From NCBI RefSeq assembly GCF_003601975.1, contig NZ_QZWZ01000015.1, forward strand, positions 62,001-126,000: a stretch of 64,000 nt of DNA, in the 5' to 3' direction. The position numbers and the translations under genes were made by a program. Each line of letters starts with the position of its first letter. Positions within the stretch are counted from its first letter, which is position 1. Of this stretch, positions 34,533-43,187 are shown one piece after another. The notes beneath the pieces are model-generated. The model was not told where the DNA came from. It did no database searches and saw nothing but the letters and a program-made list of their open reading frames with translations. Origin of the DNA: Mesorhizobium waimense. GTDB taxonomy: Bacteria; Pseudomonadota; Alphaproteobacteria; Rhizobiales; Rhizobiaceae.

Positions 34533-35399
34533 ATGAACCAATACACACCGCCGAAAGTATGGACCTGGAACAAGGCGAATGGCGGCACCTTCGCCAGCAT
34601 CAACCGACCGGTCGCCGGCCCGACGCATGACAAGGAACTGCCGGTCGGCAAGCATCCGCTGCAGCTTTATTCGCTGGGGACGCCGAACGGCGTCAAGGTG
34701 ACGATCATGCTGGAGGAGCTTCTGGCGCGTGGCCACATAGGCGCCGAATACGACGCCTGGCTGATCCGCATCAACGATGGCGACCAGTTCGGCAGCGGCT
34801 TTGTCGGGGTCAATCCCAACTCCAAAATCCCGGCGCTGATGGACTACAGCGAACCAAAGCCGGTCCGGATATTCGAATCCGGCTCGATCCTGGTCTATCT
34901 CGCCGAGAAGTTCGGCGAATTCCTGCCGACCGAACGGGCGGCGCGCACCGAGGCGCTGTCCTGGCTGTTCTGGCAGATGGGCTCGGCCCCCTATCTCGGC
35001 GGCGGCTTCGGCCATTTCTACGCCTATGCGCCGGAAAAGATTGAATACGCCATCGACCGCTTCGCCATGGAGACCAAGCGGCAGATGGACGTGCTCGACC
35101 GCCGGCTGGCAGAAAGCGAATATCTCGGCGGCCCCGACTACACGATCGCCGACATGGCGGTGTGGCCCTGGTATGGCGGGCTCGCCAAGGGCCGCATGTA
35201 CAATGATTCCGGCGAGTTCCTGGCCGTGCAGGAATACAAGCACCTGCAGCGCTGGGCCGACGCCATCGACGCGCGGCCTCCAGTGAAGCGCGGGCGCATG
35301 GTCAACCGCGCCTTCGGCGATCCGGCCATGCAGTTGCACGAACGCCACGACGCCAGCGATTTCGAGACCAAGACGCAGGACAAGCTCGCGGCGGAGTAG
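34533..35399 (+). CDS. yghU: YghU-type glutathione S-transferase (disulfide-bond oxidoreductase)
   Basis: A 288-residue cytosolic protein of the YghU group. The N-terminal extension YTPPKVWTWNKANGGTFASI is characteristic. The thioredoxin-like domain has LGTPNGVKVTIMLEE and NPNSKIPALMD, and FESGSILVYLAEKFG is the glutathione-site helix. The helical C-terminal domain follows with DYTIADMAVWPWY. YghU binds two glutathiones and has disulfide reductase and peroxidase-like activity. It appears to be a single gene. Confidence 0.92.
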   Translation: MNQYTPPKVWTWNKANGGTFASINRPVAGPTHDKELPVGKHPLQLYSLGTPNGVKVTIMLEELLARGHIGAEYDAWLIRINDGDQFGSGFVGVNPNSKIPALMDYSEPKPVRIFESGSILVYLAEKFGEFLPTERAARTEALSWLFWQMGSAPYLGGGFGHFYAYAPEKIEYAIDRFAMETKRQMDVLDRRLAESEYLGGPDYTIADMAVWPWYGGLAKGRMYNDSGEFLAVQEYKHLQRWADAIDARPPVKRGRMVNRAFGDPAMQLHERHDASDFETKTQDKLAAE

Positions 35400-35420
35400 A
35401 CTGAGCGGCCGAAGCTGCCG

Positions 35421-35442
35421 ATCTCCCCCACGAGGGGGAGAT
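35421..35442. repeat. Interspersed palindrome, copy c
   Basis: The perfect hairpin ATCTCCCCC-ACGA-GGGGGAGAT lies just after yghU, where it could also help terminate transcription. Its downstream flank (cggatgtccgccgccttcgccaatctcc) resembles that of copy a. Confidence 0.65.
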
Positions 35443-35487
35443 CGGATGTCCGCCGCCTTCGCCAATCTCCAACGTCAGAATTAGGGA

Positions 35488-36285
35488 CTACTCGGCAGCA
35501 CTGCATTCCTCGGTGGGCCGGGTCGCCCCGACGGCCGACATCCAAAGCCGATCTATGTCGGCCAGGCGCGTCTCGTCGATCTCGTCGAGGTGGTTCCAGT
35601 ACATGCCGTCCTCGTAGAAATAGCCGAGGTGCTGCTCGACCTTTTCGGCTTCATCGGCCGCGTCGAGCTCGATGCCGGCCAGGATCTCAGCCTGCATCCG
35701 GGCGACCCCGGCCTGCGACAGGCCTTGCAGCTCTTTGAGGGTCAGACGCGGAAAGATCAGCCGGCTGCGCGGCAGGTCGGATAGGTTGATGCACAGGCAG
35801 TGCCGCTTCAGCGCCTGGAGAAGCAGGCGGGCGGATTTGGCCTCGAGGTTGCGCAGCGTCGGGTCGTCGCGCAGCGGATCGGCGCGGCCGATGCCGTAGA
35901 AATGTGTCTTTTCCGGCTGGTCGTAGATCATGTCGCAGCCGAGGAAGGCGAGCACGTCCGGCTTCTGGCTGTGGATGGTCCAGTAGGCCGCCGTCATCGC
36001 CATCGTGCCGCCGGCATAGACGAAACCGCCAAAGCTGTTCTGTGCCGGCACGTAATGCGCCGCGCTGAAGATCTGCGCCTGGCGCAGCATCTGCGGCGGC
36101 GGCAGCCGGTCCGGCGGAAAATCGCCGGCATGGACGAGGAAATCCCAGTCGGGCCGCACGCGCCAGGCATTGTTGATGGCGACGATCCGGCTGAAGGCCT
36201 GCTTCGGCCAGGCCACGCAGCGCACCACATCGGGCGCGCTGCCGATCAGCAGGATGATGCGGGGCGATGTCGACGCGGCGGCCAT
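35488..36285 (-). CDS. Hypothetical protein, possible nucleotide-sugar-binding fold
   Basis: A 265-residue soluble protein. The N-terminus IILLIGSAPDVVRC and the following IVAINNAWRVRPDWDFLVHAGDF resemble the start of DUF115/glycosyltransferase-like Rossmann folds. Later, FLGCDMIY and THFYG form a conserved-looking aromatic patch. I cannot name the family with confidence. The ATG at 36285 is chosen, with a GTG six codons earlier as the alternative. It lies 64 bp downstream of an aminotransferase gene, possibly cotranscribed. Confidence 0.65.
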   Translation of the reverse strand: MAAASTSPRIILLIGSAPDVVRCVAWPKQAFSRIVAINNAWRVRPDWDFLVHAGDFPPDRLPPPQMLRQAQIFSAAHYVPAQNSFGGFVYAGGTMAMTAAYWTIHSQKPDVLAFLGCDMIYDQPEKTHFYGIGRADPLRDDPTLRNLEAKSARLLLQALKRHCLCINLSDLPRSRLIFPRLTLKELQGLSQAGVARMQAEILAGIELDAADEAEKVEQHLGYFYEDGMYWNHLDEIDETRLADIDRLWMSAVGATRPTEECSAAE

Positions 36286-36349
36286 GGCGCGCCAACCTGT
36301 CACCTCCGGGCGGAGGGCTCAAGGGGTGAACCGCGGCGACGGCGCCCCC

Positions 36350-37558
36350 CTACCCCTTCAGCAGTGCCGCCAGTCTCGGTATGCCTTCGCTCACCGCGCG
36401 CTTGTCAGCCAGCGTGAAGCTCAGCCGCAGCGTGTTGCGTCCTGAACCGTCGGCGAAGAAGGCATTGCCCGGCACGAAGGCGACGCGCGCTTCCTTGACC
36501 GAGCGGGCGAGCTGCGCGGTGGCGTCGGTGCCTTCGGGCAGCGTCACCCAGACGAACATGCCGCCATCCGGCCGGCTCCAAGTCACGCCTTCGGGCATAT
36601 TGGCCTCGAGCGCGCCGAGCAGATCATCGCGGCGTTCCCGGTAGGCGCCGATGAGCTTGTCCACCTGGCGGTCAAAGACGGCTTCGGCGGCGCGGTGCAT
36701 GGCCACCTGGTTGATCGAGGGGCTGTGCAGGTCGGAGGCCTGCTTTATCAGCACCAGGCGCTCCACGACACGGCGCGGCGCGCAGACCCAGCCGACACGC
36801 ATGCCCGGCGACAGGATCTTGGAGAACGAGCCGCAATAGAGCGTGCGGGCATTTTCGATGCCGCCGGAACGGGCGCAGTCGATCGCCAGGATCGGCGCCA
36901 CGCCCTCACCGTCATAGCGCAGCGCGCGATAGGCGGCGTCCTCGATGACGGCGATGTCGAGCTCGCCGGCGAGATCAAGCACCGCCTCGCGCTGCCTGAG
37001 GCTCAGCGTCTCGCCGGTCGGGTTGGCGAAATCCGGCACCAGATAGGCGAACTTCACCTTGCCGCCGGCGGCAGCTGCGGCCGCGTGATAGGCTGATGGC
37101 GTCATGTTGCCACCGTCCGGCGTCAGCCGGTCGTAGCGCGGCTCATAGGCGTTGAAAGCCTGCAGCGCGCCGAGATAGGTCGGCCAGGTGACCAAAGCGG
37201 TGTCGCCGGGCGAGAGGAACAGCTTGCCGAGATAATCCAGCGCCTGTTGCGAGCCGGAGGTGATGAAGATGTTGTGCTCGTCGCAGGCGACGCCAAGCTT
37301 GCCCATCTGGCCGGCCAGCCATTTTCTGAGCGGCAGATAGCCCTCGCTGACCTGATACTGCAGTGCCGATCCAGCCTCGGCACCGCCGAGCACCGAAGCA
37401 TAGGCATCGGATATGGCCTCGGTCGGGAACAGCGCCGGGTCGGGGATGCCGCCGGCGAAGGAGATGATGTCGGGCTGGTCGAGCAGTTTCAGCAGCTCGC
37501 GGATTTCCGACGCCTTCATGCGCGACGAGCGCGTCGCCAAGTGGTCCATCAATGTCAC
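36350..37558 (-). CDS. PLP-dependent aminotransferase class I/II (MocR-less, 2-aminoadipate type)
   Basis: A 402-residue fold-type I aminotransferase. Visible motifs are ISFAGGIPDPALFP, QYQVSEGYLPLRKWLA, the Asn loop DFANPTGETLS, the PLP lysine in CGSFSKILSPGMRVGW and the C-terminal Arg in NTLRLSF. It resembles 2-aminoadipate/aromatic transaminases. The GTG at 37558 has GGGGAGG at good distance; an ATG at 37582 and an ATG at 37549 are alternatives. The amino-acid substrate cannot be fixed from the sequence. Confidence 0.88.
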   Translation of the reverse strand: MTLMDHLATRSSRMKASEIRELLKLLDQPDIISFAGGIPDPALFPTEAISDAYASVLGGAEAGSALQYQVSEGYLPLRKWLAGQMGKLGVACDEHNIFITSGSQQALDYLGKLFLSPGDTALVTWPTYLGALQAFNAYEPRYDRLTPDGGNMTPSAYHAAAAAAGGKVKFAYLVPDFANPTGETLSLRQREAVLDLAGELDIAVIEDAAYRALRYDGEGVAPILAIDCARSGGIENARTLYCGSFSKILSPGMRVGWVCAPRRVVERLVLIKQASDLHSPSINQVAMHRAAEAVFDRQVDKLIGAYRERRDDLLGALEANMPEGVTWSRPDGGMFVWVTLPEGTDATAQLARSVKEARVAFVPGNAFFADGSGRNTLRLSFTLADKRAVSEGIPRLAALLKG

Positions 37559-37810
37559 AGCCACCTCCCCGTGGATTTTCATCGAGCGTGACCAGGATCA
37601 GCTCGGGCAATTAGGTCAATCTAGCTGACCTATTATCAGGCTCCCCCGCCCGCTGGAATAGCCAGAAGGTCCTTCCGCGTGGCCCAAAGCAAAAATTCAC
37701 GTTTTAGCGAATGCGCATGGAAATTTGTTGAGCGCTTGCCGGGGTCGATGCAACCTCGTTTCGGATGGATCCGCATAAAAAGAACAGCGGTCCAGAAATG
37801 GGGACGGGGA

Positions 37811-38551
37811 ATGACGCTCAAGCTCATTGGGGCCGGATTCGGCCGCACCGGCACATGGTCGACCTTTGCCGCGCTGAACAAGCTCGGCTTTCCGAGCTAC
37901 CATATGCAGGAAGTCATCCTCAACAAGGCCAACAAGGGCCATGTCGACTTCTGGCGCAAGGTGGCGAACGGCCCACCCGGCAGCCAGCATGACTGGAACC
38001 AGGTGTTTGCCAATTACACGGCCACCGTCGACAATCCCGGCTGCTGCGTGTGGAAGGAATTGCTGGCCGCCTATCCCGACGCCAAGGTGCTGTTGACGCT
38101 GCATCCGCGCGGCGCCGAAGCCTGGTACGAGAGCACGATCGATACGATCTACTTCACCGAGAACGTCTGGCAGTTCAAGATCCTGGAATGGCTGACGCCG
38201 TTCGGTCGAAAATTCGGCGACATGTCGAGCAAGCTGGTATGGGGCCGCACATTGGCCGGCGTGATGGACGACCGCGCCAAGGCGGTCGCGCGCTACAATG
38301 CCTACACCGAGGAGGTGAAGGCGGCGCTGCCGCCGGAAAAGCTCCTGGTGTTCAAGGTGACGGACGGTTGGGCGCCGCTCTGCGACTTCCTCGGCGTGGC
38401 GCACCCGAACGAGCCTTTCCCCAACCTCAACGACCGCGCCAGCCTCAAGAAGGTCATCGGCGATATCATCAAGGGCGCCTACATCATGCTGGGGCTGTCG
38501 ATCGCCGGCATAGTGGCGGTCATCGCAGCGCTCTGGTGGCAGCTGGGGTAG
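37811..38551 (+). CDS. Sulfotransferase family protein with C-terminal membrane anchor
   Basis: A 246-residue P-loop protein of the sulfotransferase superfamily. GFGRTGTWSTFAALNKLG is the 5'-phosphosulfate loop, and KVLLTLHPRGAEAWYEST is the 3'-phosphate-binding segment. The last 25 residues (ending in AVIAALWWQLG) form a membrane helix, so the enzyme may be tethered to the inner membrane. The acceptor is unknown; in rhizobia such enzymes can modify polysaccharides or lipids. The ATG at 37811 follows GGGGA; an open frame from 37679 is not used. Confidence 0.85.
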   Translation: MTLKLIGAGFGRTGTWSTFAALNKLGFPSYHMQEVILNKANKGHVDFWRKVANGPPGSQHDWNQVFANYTATVDNPGCCVWKELLAAYPDAKVLLTLHPRGAEAWYESTIDTIYFTENVWQFKILEWLTPFGRKFGDMSSKLVWGRTLAGVMDDRAKAVARYNAYTEEVKAALPPEKLLVFKVTDGWAPLCDFLGVAHPNEPFPNLNDRASLKKVIGDIIKGAYIMLGLSIAGIVAVIAALWWQLG

Positions 38552-38555
38552 AACT

Positions 38556-39375
38556 TCACGCGTCCGGGGCAAGCGGTCGCCGCATCAGGCTCGGGCCGGT
38601 CAGCAAAACCACGAGCAGCGCCACCACGCACCACATCGCCACCAGGATAACAATGTGGCGCTCGCTGTCGATCTCATTGAGCCCGAGATTGCCGGTGATG
38701 ACCAGGCCGTCGGCGGCATGAACGATGAGCGTCATCAGCACGCTTCCACCGGTGTTGTTGAAGAGCCATCCGAAGACGATCGTGAATGCGAACGTGCCAA
38801 ACAGCGCATAGGCCGGCAGCATGTCGAGCAGGACGAGCGGCAGGTGCCAGACGACGACCAGCAAGCCGAGGATGGCGCTGGCGGCGAGCGGCGAATGCCG
38901 TAGCTGCAGACGCGGCAGAGCGAAGCCGCGCCAGCCGAGTTCCTCCTGCATCGGTCTGTCGAGCGGATTGACCAGCCGTATGGCGAACATCATCAGCATC
39001 GTCGGCAACGTGGCAAACAGTGCCGCTGTCGGATTTGGCGCGCCGAAGAACATGCTGAGATAGGCCGGCGTCACGCAGATCGACGGGGCGAGGAGCAAGG
39101 CGACGGCAAACCAACCCCAGCCAACCCGCCAGATGGTGAGTTTGCGGAGCAACGCGACGACGCCCGCTCCCCCTTCCGTCATCGCGGTGACGATCAGAGC
39201 CGCCAGGAGCGGGCCTGGGCACCAAGAGAAGAAAGGGCAATGCGAGCACGAAGGTGACAGGCCTCTCTGCGTAAATCCGCTGCGGCACCGTCCAGCCGAT
39301 CCAGGTCAGCCCGCAGGCGATGACAAAGAAGGCTGTAAGCGGATTGCTCCCGACGCGTTCACGAATGGAATTCAC
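38556..39375 (-). pseudogene. CPBP (CAAX/Abi) family membrane protease, frameshifted
   Basis: The N-terminal part (NPLTAFFVIACGLTWIGW, then VTFVLALPFLLL) lies in the frame from 39375. The remainder is in the frame that encodes GPLLAALIVTAMTEGGAG and continues to 38556. The switch is at about 39215-39235. The second part has the CPBP motifs QEELGWRGFALPRLQ, VVWHLPL and FNNTGGSVLMTLIVHAADG, which hold the glutamates and histidines of the active site. Repairing one indel would give a seven- to eight-helix protein of about 272 aa. Confidence 0.8.
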
Positions 39376-39721
39376 GGAGGTTGGCCCCCCTGCCGCCCCG
39401 ATCGAGCGCCCGTGCGCGAAATCGACGGCCCGGTCTTTCCCGTCTCAGTCTATAAAGGATTCCCGACCTTGCTGCAGGTTTTGTTCGATAGCCGAAAGGT
39501 CCGCGCATCCCGGATTGCGGCGCCCGCGGCAGGATTGTCGTCATATTAGAATAGGCGCATATTGCTGCGGACCGCAGCTTAGCTCCGGTTATGAACTGCC
39601 GTTGGCCATGGCTGCCCAGGCGGTCCACAGGCCACGTCAAAATGTCAGTGAAAAGACAGGCACCTCTGTGCTGCTCAAACAGTTGAGCAGCCTGAGACAA
39701 CGATATTTGGAGGAGAGAACC
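39376..39721. other. Intergenic region ahead of the GYD gene
   Basis: This 346 bp stretch between the divergent CPBP and GYD genes has no convincing ORF. Its notable feature is the perfect hairpin at 39670-39691, directly ahead of the GYD ribosome binding site. Confidence 0.45.
39670..39691 (+). promoter_or_regulatory. Perfect stem-loop in the 5' leader of the GYD gene
   Basis: GCTGCTCAA-ACAG-TTGAGCAGC has 9 bp arms and a 4 nt loop, and ends about 18 nt before the GGAGGAGAG ribosome binding site. It could be a dimer operator or a translation-modulating hairpin. Confidence 0.4.
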
Positions 39722-40036
39722 ATGAAGGTTACCATATTGGCAAACTATGCACCCCACGCCGCCAAGGGACTGATGCAGGGATCAGACCGGGAAGCTGCGA
39801 TCAAGGCGCTGTTCGAAAGCGTTGGCGGCAAGATGGCCAGCCTGATGTTTACGCGCGGCGCTTATGACGTCGTCGTCAATGGCGAGGTGCCGGACCAGTC
39901 CGCCGGCATGGGCATGGCCCTTGCGGTGCGGGCCAGCGGTTCGCTGACCGACCTCGTCATCCTCGAAGAGCTCAATATGAAGGCAGTGCTCGCGGCCGCC
40001 AACAAGGCAGCCGCCACTTACAAGCCCGCCGGCTGA
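39722..40036 (+). CDS. GYD domain-containing protein
   Basis: A 104-residue protein of the GYD (DUF1488-unrelated, PF08734-type) family, a small ferredoxin-like alpha/beta fold. The typical pattern is FTRGAYDVVVNGEVPDQSAGMG. The start is secure because GGAGGAGAGAACC lies just upstream. Family members are widespread in rhizobia and lack a defined role. It is monocistronic and followed by a RiPP-leader-like peptide on the other strand. Confidence 0.82.
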   Translation: MKVTILANYAPHAAKGLMQGSDREAAIKALFESVGGKMASLMFTRGAYDVVVNGEVPDQSAGMGMALAVRASGSLTDLVILEELNMKAVLAAANKAAATYKPAG

Positions 40037-40179
40037 CCGGGCCGACCAACCAGGCAGCACGGCTCGATTGAACGTGCCCGTGCTGCCGGGTCGCGAAATG
40101 AATCGCGGTCAACGCGCCGGCCAGGCTGGCCCGACGCCAGTTCCGTATCAGATAACGATCTTGGGCGGTTGCGCCGGTG

Positions 40180-40278
40180 TTATTCCGGCGCCTGCGAATC
40201 CGAACCGGCCTGCTGGGCGGTCTGGGCCGAAAGCCGGCCTTTTCTGGCCAGTGTGGGCTTCGAGTATTGTTTCTTCAT
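40180..40278 (-). CDS. RiPP-leader-like small peptide (fifth copy, distant from the array)
   Basis: A 32-residue peptide with the N-terminus MKKQYSKPTLARKGRLSAQT, which matches the lasso-type leader pattern Y-x2-P-x-L-x3-G-x5-T and is closely related to the four peptides at 54173-54784. The remaining residues are AQQAGSDSQAPE. GGGGAACGCG precedes the ATG. If the leader ends one residue after Thr, the core begins QQAGSD and lacks Asp or Glu at positions 7-9. No maturation gene is adjacent; it lies 73 bp downstream of the cNMP-TrxR fusion gene. Confidence 0.7.
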   Translation of the reverse strand: MKKQYSKPTLARKGRLSAQTAQQAGSDSQAPE

Positions 40279-40351
40279 CGCGCGTTCCCCTGCCTGCCCG
40301 AAAGGCTGAGGCAATGGGGCCGGCCTGTCAAGCAGGCGGGCGGTCCGGCCA

Positions 40352-42016
40352 TCAGCCGCGTTGGGCCTTGCCTTCATTGGCCAGATACTGGTGGACGAAG
40401 GCGATGGCCATGCTGCCTTCGCCGACCGCCGAGGCAACGCGCTTGACCGGGCTCAGCCGCACGTCGCCGCAGGCGAAGATGCCGGGCGCGCTGGTCTCGA
40501 GCAGGTAGGGGTCGCGGCCATGCGACCAATGCCCGGCCTTCTTCACGTCGTCGCCGGTCAGCACATAGCCGCGAGCATCGCGCGCGACATCGGCCGGCAG
40601 CCACTCGGTCTCGGCGTTGGCGCCGATGAACACGAACAGCCCGCCGCATTCGTGTCGGCTCACCTCGTTGCTCGTCTTGTCGAGAATGTCGATCGCCGTC
40701 AGGTGCGTCTCGCCGTGCACGGCCCGGACTTCGGAGCGAAGCTGGACCTTTACGTTCGATTTCGCCCTGAGCTGCTCGATCAGATAGTGGGACATGCTGT
40801 CGGCAAGCGACGGGCCGCGCACCAGCAGCGTCACGCTGCGCGCATGGCCGGAAAAATGCATCGCCGCCTGGCCGGCCGAATTGCCGGCGCCGATCAGGTA
40901 GACATCCTGGCCATGGGTGCTGCTCGCCTCGCTGCGCGCGGCGCCATAATAGACGCCCTTGCCGATCAGCCGGTCGAACCCGTCGATGGCAAGACGGCGC
41001 CAGGCGACGCCAGTGGCCAGGATGAGGCTGCGGGCGCGCACGACATCGGTGCCGTCGAGCACCACTTCGTGCGTGGCCGGATCGATGCCGGCGACCGAGC
41101 GGGTGACCAGGATTTCGGCGCCGAGCCGCTTTGCCTGCTGCAGCGCGCGGCTGGCAAGTTCGTCGCCAGAAATGCCGCTCGGAAAGCCGAGATAGTTCTC
41201 GATGCGGGATGACGTGCCCGCCTGGCCGCCGGGCGCCTCGCGCTCGATGACGATGGTGCGCAGGCCTTCGGAGGCGCCATAGACCGCCGCGGCAAGGCCG
41301 GCCGGCCCGCCGCCGACGATCGCGACATCGTATTCGTCGGCGCGTGGGCGCGTCTGCAGCCCCAGGCGGATGGCAAGATCGCGCACCGCGGGTCTTTCGA
41401 CGATCGCTCCGTCCGCCAGAAGGGCGACGGGACCATCTTGAGCCGGCCTGCCCAGCGTGGACCAGAAGGCCTCGGCATCCGGCGTGTCGGGCAGCAGCCA
41501 AGTGAACGAGATCTGGTTGCGGGCGAGAAATCGGCGGAGGTCGCCGCACGCCGTGTCCCAGCGATGGCCGACCAGGGTGACGCGCGGCTTCTGCGGCTCG
41601 GCCGTGACGCTCTGCAGCCCGCCCATCCGCTCGCGGGCCAGCGCGCTGACTTTCTGGGCCACGTCCTTCGAGACCGCCGCGATGGAATAGTATTGCTGGA
41701 CCTCGATGCGCATGACGCGCGACGGTTCGGCGGCGCGATAACCGCCCGGAAAACCCGAGCCTAGGGCGATCGGCACCTCGCCGAAGATCGTTCCCGTCAG
41801 CCGCCAGCCGAGCGTCCGCTCGACGCCGTCGAAGGTTTTTACCACTTCGATCTTGCCGGCGAGAACCGCGAAAAGTGCGGCCTCTCCGCCCTCGTGGACC
41901 GCGAACTCTCCAGGGCTGAGATGAAGGTCGGCCGCCATCCGCGCCAGGCGCTCCAGTTCGGCCGCCGGCAAATCCGAGAACAACGGGATCGCTCCCACTT
42001 CATCAACTGTCAGCAT
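40352..42016 (-). CDS. Cyclic-nucleotide-binding / thioredoxin-reductase-like fusion flavoprotein
   Basis: A 554-residue protein. Residues 1-130 form a cNMP-binding domain (IPLFSDLPAAELERLA). A thioredoxin-like linker with a lone cysteine (VTLVGHRWDTACGDLRRFL) follows. From about 228 comes an FAD/NAD(P) oxidoreductase with VAIVGGGPAGLAAAVYGASEG and YLIGAGNSAGQAAM, ending with GIFACGDVR. The CxxC redox pair of true thioredoxin reductases is missing: the equivalent segment reads YYGAARSEAS. It may be NADPH oxidase-like or use other partners. Domain order matches a known actinobacterial/alphaproteobacterial type. Confidence 0.87.
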   Translation of the reverse strand: MLTVDEVGAIPLFSDLPAAELERLARMAADLHLSPGEFAVHEGGEAALFAVLAGKIEVVKTFDGVERTLGWRLTGTIFGEVPIALGSGFPGGYRAAEPSRVMRIEVQQYYSIAAVSKDVAQKVSALARERMGGLQSVTAEPQKPRVTLVGHRWDTACGDLRRFLARNQISFTWLLPDTPDAEAFWSTLGRPAQDGPVALLADGAIVERPAVRDLAIRLGLQTRPRADEYDVAIVGGGPAGLAAAVYGASEGLRTIVIEREAPGGQAGTSSRIENYLGFPSGISGDELASRALQQAKRLGAEILVTRSVAGIDPATHEVVLDGTDVVRARSLILATGVAWRRLAIDGFDRLIGKGVYYGAARSEASSTHGQDVYLIGAGNSAGQAAMHFSGHARSVTLLVRGPSLADSMSHYLIEQLRAKSNVKVQLRSEVRAVHGETHLTAIDILDKTSNEVSRHECGGLFVFIGANAETEWLPADVARDARGYVLTGDDVKKAGHWSHGRDPYLLETSAPGIFACGDVRLSPVKRVASAVGEGSMAIAFVHQYLANEGKAQRG

Positions 42017-42107
42017 CGCCCCTCGCGGGCTTCAATTAGCGTTGTTTTTTGGGCGCGATCAACAGAAAAAGGCGGGGAGCGTTCCCCTGGTGCAAGGATA
42101 CCGACCG

Positions 42108-42653
42108 ATGCCGATCAGCCTCTACGAGTTCGCGGTCCTGGAGGATCAGGAGTGGGTTCTGCCGGTCGATGAAAGCTGTTTCGAATTCTTCTTCGGCCTG
42201 GATGGCAGGGTTCTCCACCAATGGGATCCGCCGCTCATGCAGCGAATCGCGGACGGCGACCGCGTCTACCTCTATTCGGACTTCCCCTGGCTTGGCGAAC
42301 ACGCACCGTTGCTGCGCAAGCCGGCCGTCGATGCACTGGGGGCATCATTGCAGCCCTATGGCCAGTTGCTGCCGCTTCGCGGCGAAGAGGTCTGGCTCTT
42401 CAACGTCACCAATGTGATCGACGCGCTGGACAAGGAGCGCTCGCAGATCGTCACGTTCGAAGACGGCGACATTCTCGCAATCGAACGCTACGCGTTTCAT
42501 GCCGACCGGATCGGCAATGCCGAGATCTTCAAGCTGCCGATGCGCGCGTCTTCCGTTTTCGTCAACGAGGTGTTCGTCGATCGCGTCCGAAACGCCGGGC
42601 TGAGAACGGTGTCGTTCAAGCCCGTGTGGACATCGGACGAAGCCAGGCGCTAA
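42108..42653 (+). CDS. Imm11-like (DUF1629) putative immunity protein
   Basis: A 181-residue protein whose C-terminal half fits the Imm11/DUF1629 pattern: LFNVTNVIDALDKERSQIVTFEDGDI, AEIFKLP and VFVNEVFVDRVRNAGLRTVSFKPVW. Family members neutralise polymorphic toxins. No toxin, secretion gene or Rhs element is adjacent, so this would be an orphan. The ATG at 42108 has AAGGATA in front. The call rests on recalled motif order and needs a profile search. Confidence 0.65.
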   Translation: MPISLYEFAVLEDQEWVLPVDESCFEFFFGLDGRVLHQWDPPLMQRIADGDRVYLYSDFPWLGEHAPLLRKPAVDALGASLQPYGQLLPLRGEEVWLFNVTNVIDALDKERSQIVTFEDGDILAIERYAFHADRIGNAEIFKLPMRASSVFVNEVFVDRVRNAGLRTVSFKPVWTSDEARR

Positions 42654-42748
42654 TCCGTGATCGCGGCGCGGCGCTGGTGGTTGGTGAGAGGCGACCGGAC
42701 GCCGCTGGCCGGATGCGTTCGACAGAGCAAGGCGTCCGGCTCGGCCCG

Positions 42749-42904
42749 TTAGAACGGCAGCCGAATCTCGTCGGATGGGGCCGGCTCCGACCAGCCGATA
42801 TCCTTCCGGATTTCTGGCGACAGATTGTCCAATGCGCGCTTCGTCTCTTTGCGCTTGCCGGCTTGCTTGAGAGCAGCCGCAATGCGGCCAAGGGTTTTGA
42901 ACAT
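42749..42904 (-). CDS. DUF1127-like small protein
   Basis: A 51-residue protein missing from simple ORF lists because of its size. After a basic helix (MFKTLGRIAAALKQAGKRKE) it has ALDNLSPEIRKDIGW, close to the ...L..L....L.DIG.. core of DUF1127/YjiS proteins. In alphaproteobacteria these small arginine/lysine-rich proteins affect RNA turnover and phosphate or carbon responses. GGAG lies just ahead of the ATG at 42904. Its tail (SEPAPSDEIRLPF) is acidic and unlike the usual arginine-rich end. Confidence 0.6.
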   Translation of the reverse strand: MFKTLGRIAAALKQAGKRKETKRALDNLSPEIRKDIGWSEPAPSDEIRLPF

Positions 42905-43187
42905 CGACATCCTCCATATCGTAGCGGCGGAAAGAACAGTACTGCCCTGTCACGCCGCGCCGGTTTTGCGATGCGTCTGTATCCGATCGATTGCGCGGGA
43001 ACGGTGAAGCGCTTCACGAAACCGTGCCAGTTCGAAACATTTGCATGCAAATTAATTTGGGAGGGCGCGCGCCTCCGCCCAGCATGCTGCCTGCGATATC
43101 CGACACTTAGCCTTGTTGGCTGATGCGCTGATTCACCTTCCCGGCTCCAAAGATCGCGCCGGCCAGATCATTATCCAGAAGTGGCGG

